Shown here one piece after another: positions 63,761-64,000 of a stretch of 64,000 nucleotides of DNA (within the stretch, counting starts at the first letter, position 1; every line of letters begins with the position of its first letter). Under the pieces are notes generated by a model. The model saw only the letters and a list, made by a program, of their open reading frames with translations. It made no database searches and had not been told where the DNA came from. Location: the NCBI RefSeq assembly GCF_900106665.1, contig NZ_FNNA01000001.1:930001-994000 (forward strand), written 5' to 3'. A program made the position numbers and the translations under genes. This DNA comes from Paracoccus sanguinis (GTDB lineage Bacteria; Pseudomonadota; Alphaproteobacteria; Rhodobacterales; Rhodobacteraceae).

Positions 63761-64000
63761 TCGCGGCGGCGGCGGGACTGGCGTGGCTGGCGGGCGGGCC
63801 GGCGCTGCCGCCCGCCGGTGCCGGGATCGCCGCGGCGGCCGCGCCCGCGGCCGAAGCCCCCATCGTCGAACCGCTGGGCGCCTTCGTCTGGCGCAACGGT
63901 GACGAGGATTTCGGCGGCTTCTCGGGCCTCGAGCTCAGCGACGACGGCAGCCGCTACTGGGCGCTGTCGGATCGCGGCACGCTGCGCTGGGGCAGCATCG
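63736..64000 (+). CDS. esterase-like activity of phytase family protein, 3' end missing
   Basis: Starts at ATG 63736 inside the end of mepA (25-bp overlap) and runs off the window; 88 codons visible. A signal sequence (residues ~5-45, LIAAAAGLAWLAGGPALP) is followed by the start of the domain: FGGFSGLELSDDGSRYWALS then DRGTLRW, the opening of the phytase-like esterase fold (PF13449-type). Secreted; substrate unknown. The call rests on this first block only. Confidence 0.7.
   Translation, partial: MPRPRRTLIAAAAGLAWLAGGPALPPAGAGIAAAAAPAAEAPIVEPLGAFVWRNGDEDFGGFSGLELSDDGSRYWALSDRGTLRWGSI

Overview
The window (64 kb, GC-rich, roughly 70% by eye) is a chromosomal segment of an alphaproteobacterium of the Rhodobacterales/Paracoccaceae type. 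The grounds are: the flagellar order fliI | flgB-flgC-fliE-fliQ-flgF-flgG-flgA-flgH-fliL with short FlgA, fabA-fabB-fabI as one operon, ArgJ next to a parvulin and SecA, an LdtR-type MarR regulator, a carboxynorspermidine route to polyamines, and scattered copies of a motif resembling ATTTGGNCCAGAAAGAAG that I recall as common in this order. Genus cannot be fixed from the sequence. No rRNA, tRNA, CRISPR array, prophage or IS element was seen.

Layout. 1-4.3 kb: 5'-truncated L,D-transpeptidase, extensin-like protein, Crp/Fnr regulator, two DUF2382 stress-type proteins. 4.6-10.8 kb: flagellar block (export ATPase fliI divergent from nine rod, ring and export genes). 10.9-11.9 kb: glycosyltransferase. 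12.05-13.53 kb: no gene, but five tandem decayed copies of the last ~285 bp of secA, lying directly downstream of intact secA (13.5-16.2 kb). 16.4-19.3 kb: parvulin, argJ, mutT. 19.5 kb: 42-residue ORF with a strong terminator. 19.7-25.2 kb: rimP-nusA-ylxR-infB, with a promoter and a terminator hairpin in the rimP leader. 25.4-29.6 kb: AI-2E-type permease and two polyamine genes. 29.8-34.9 kb: small redox, Nit hydrolase and MarR genes, ubiG, proline iminopeptidase, FAD oxidoreductase. 34.9-35.5 kb: infC with an apparent AUA start. 35.7-37.3 kb: Ala-rich membrane protein coupled to a GT2-like protein. 37.3-39.9 kb: diheme cytochrome c, glutamate dehydrogenase. 40.1-43.6 kb: fabA-fabB-fabI, universal stress protein. 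43.6-46.6 kb: tripartite tricarboxylate transporter. 46.9-51.6 kb: hydrolase, an AT-rich foreign-looking membrane gene, thyX, glyoxalase I, DUF1287, LdtR-like regulator, sdhE. 51.7-58.1 kb: aspartate aminotransferase, host-attachment-like protein, phospholipase-D protein, malate synthase G and IclR regulator. 58.1-64 kb: recQ, yggT, thioesterase, UMF1-type MFS, mepA, and a 3'-truncated phytase-esterase-like gene.

Most of the window is housekeeping: envelope (L,D-transpeptidase, MepA, extensin-like, LdtR), secretion, translation initiation (IF2, IF3), unsaturated fatty-acid synthesis and central carbon. The most unusual structure is the decayed tandem array of secA 3' ends; next are the infC start, the rimP leader hairpin, the AT-rich gene beside thyX and the flagellar divergent promoter.
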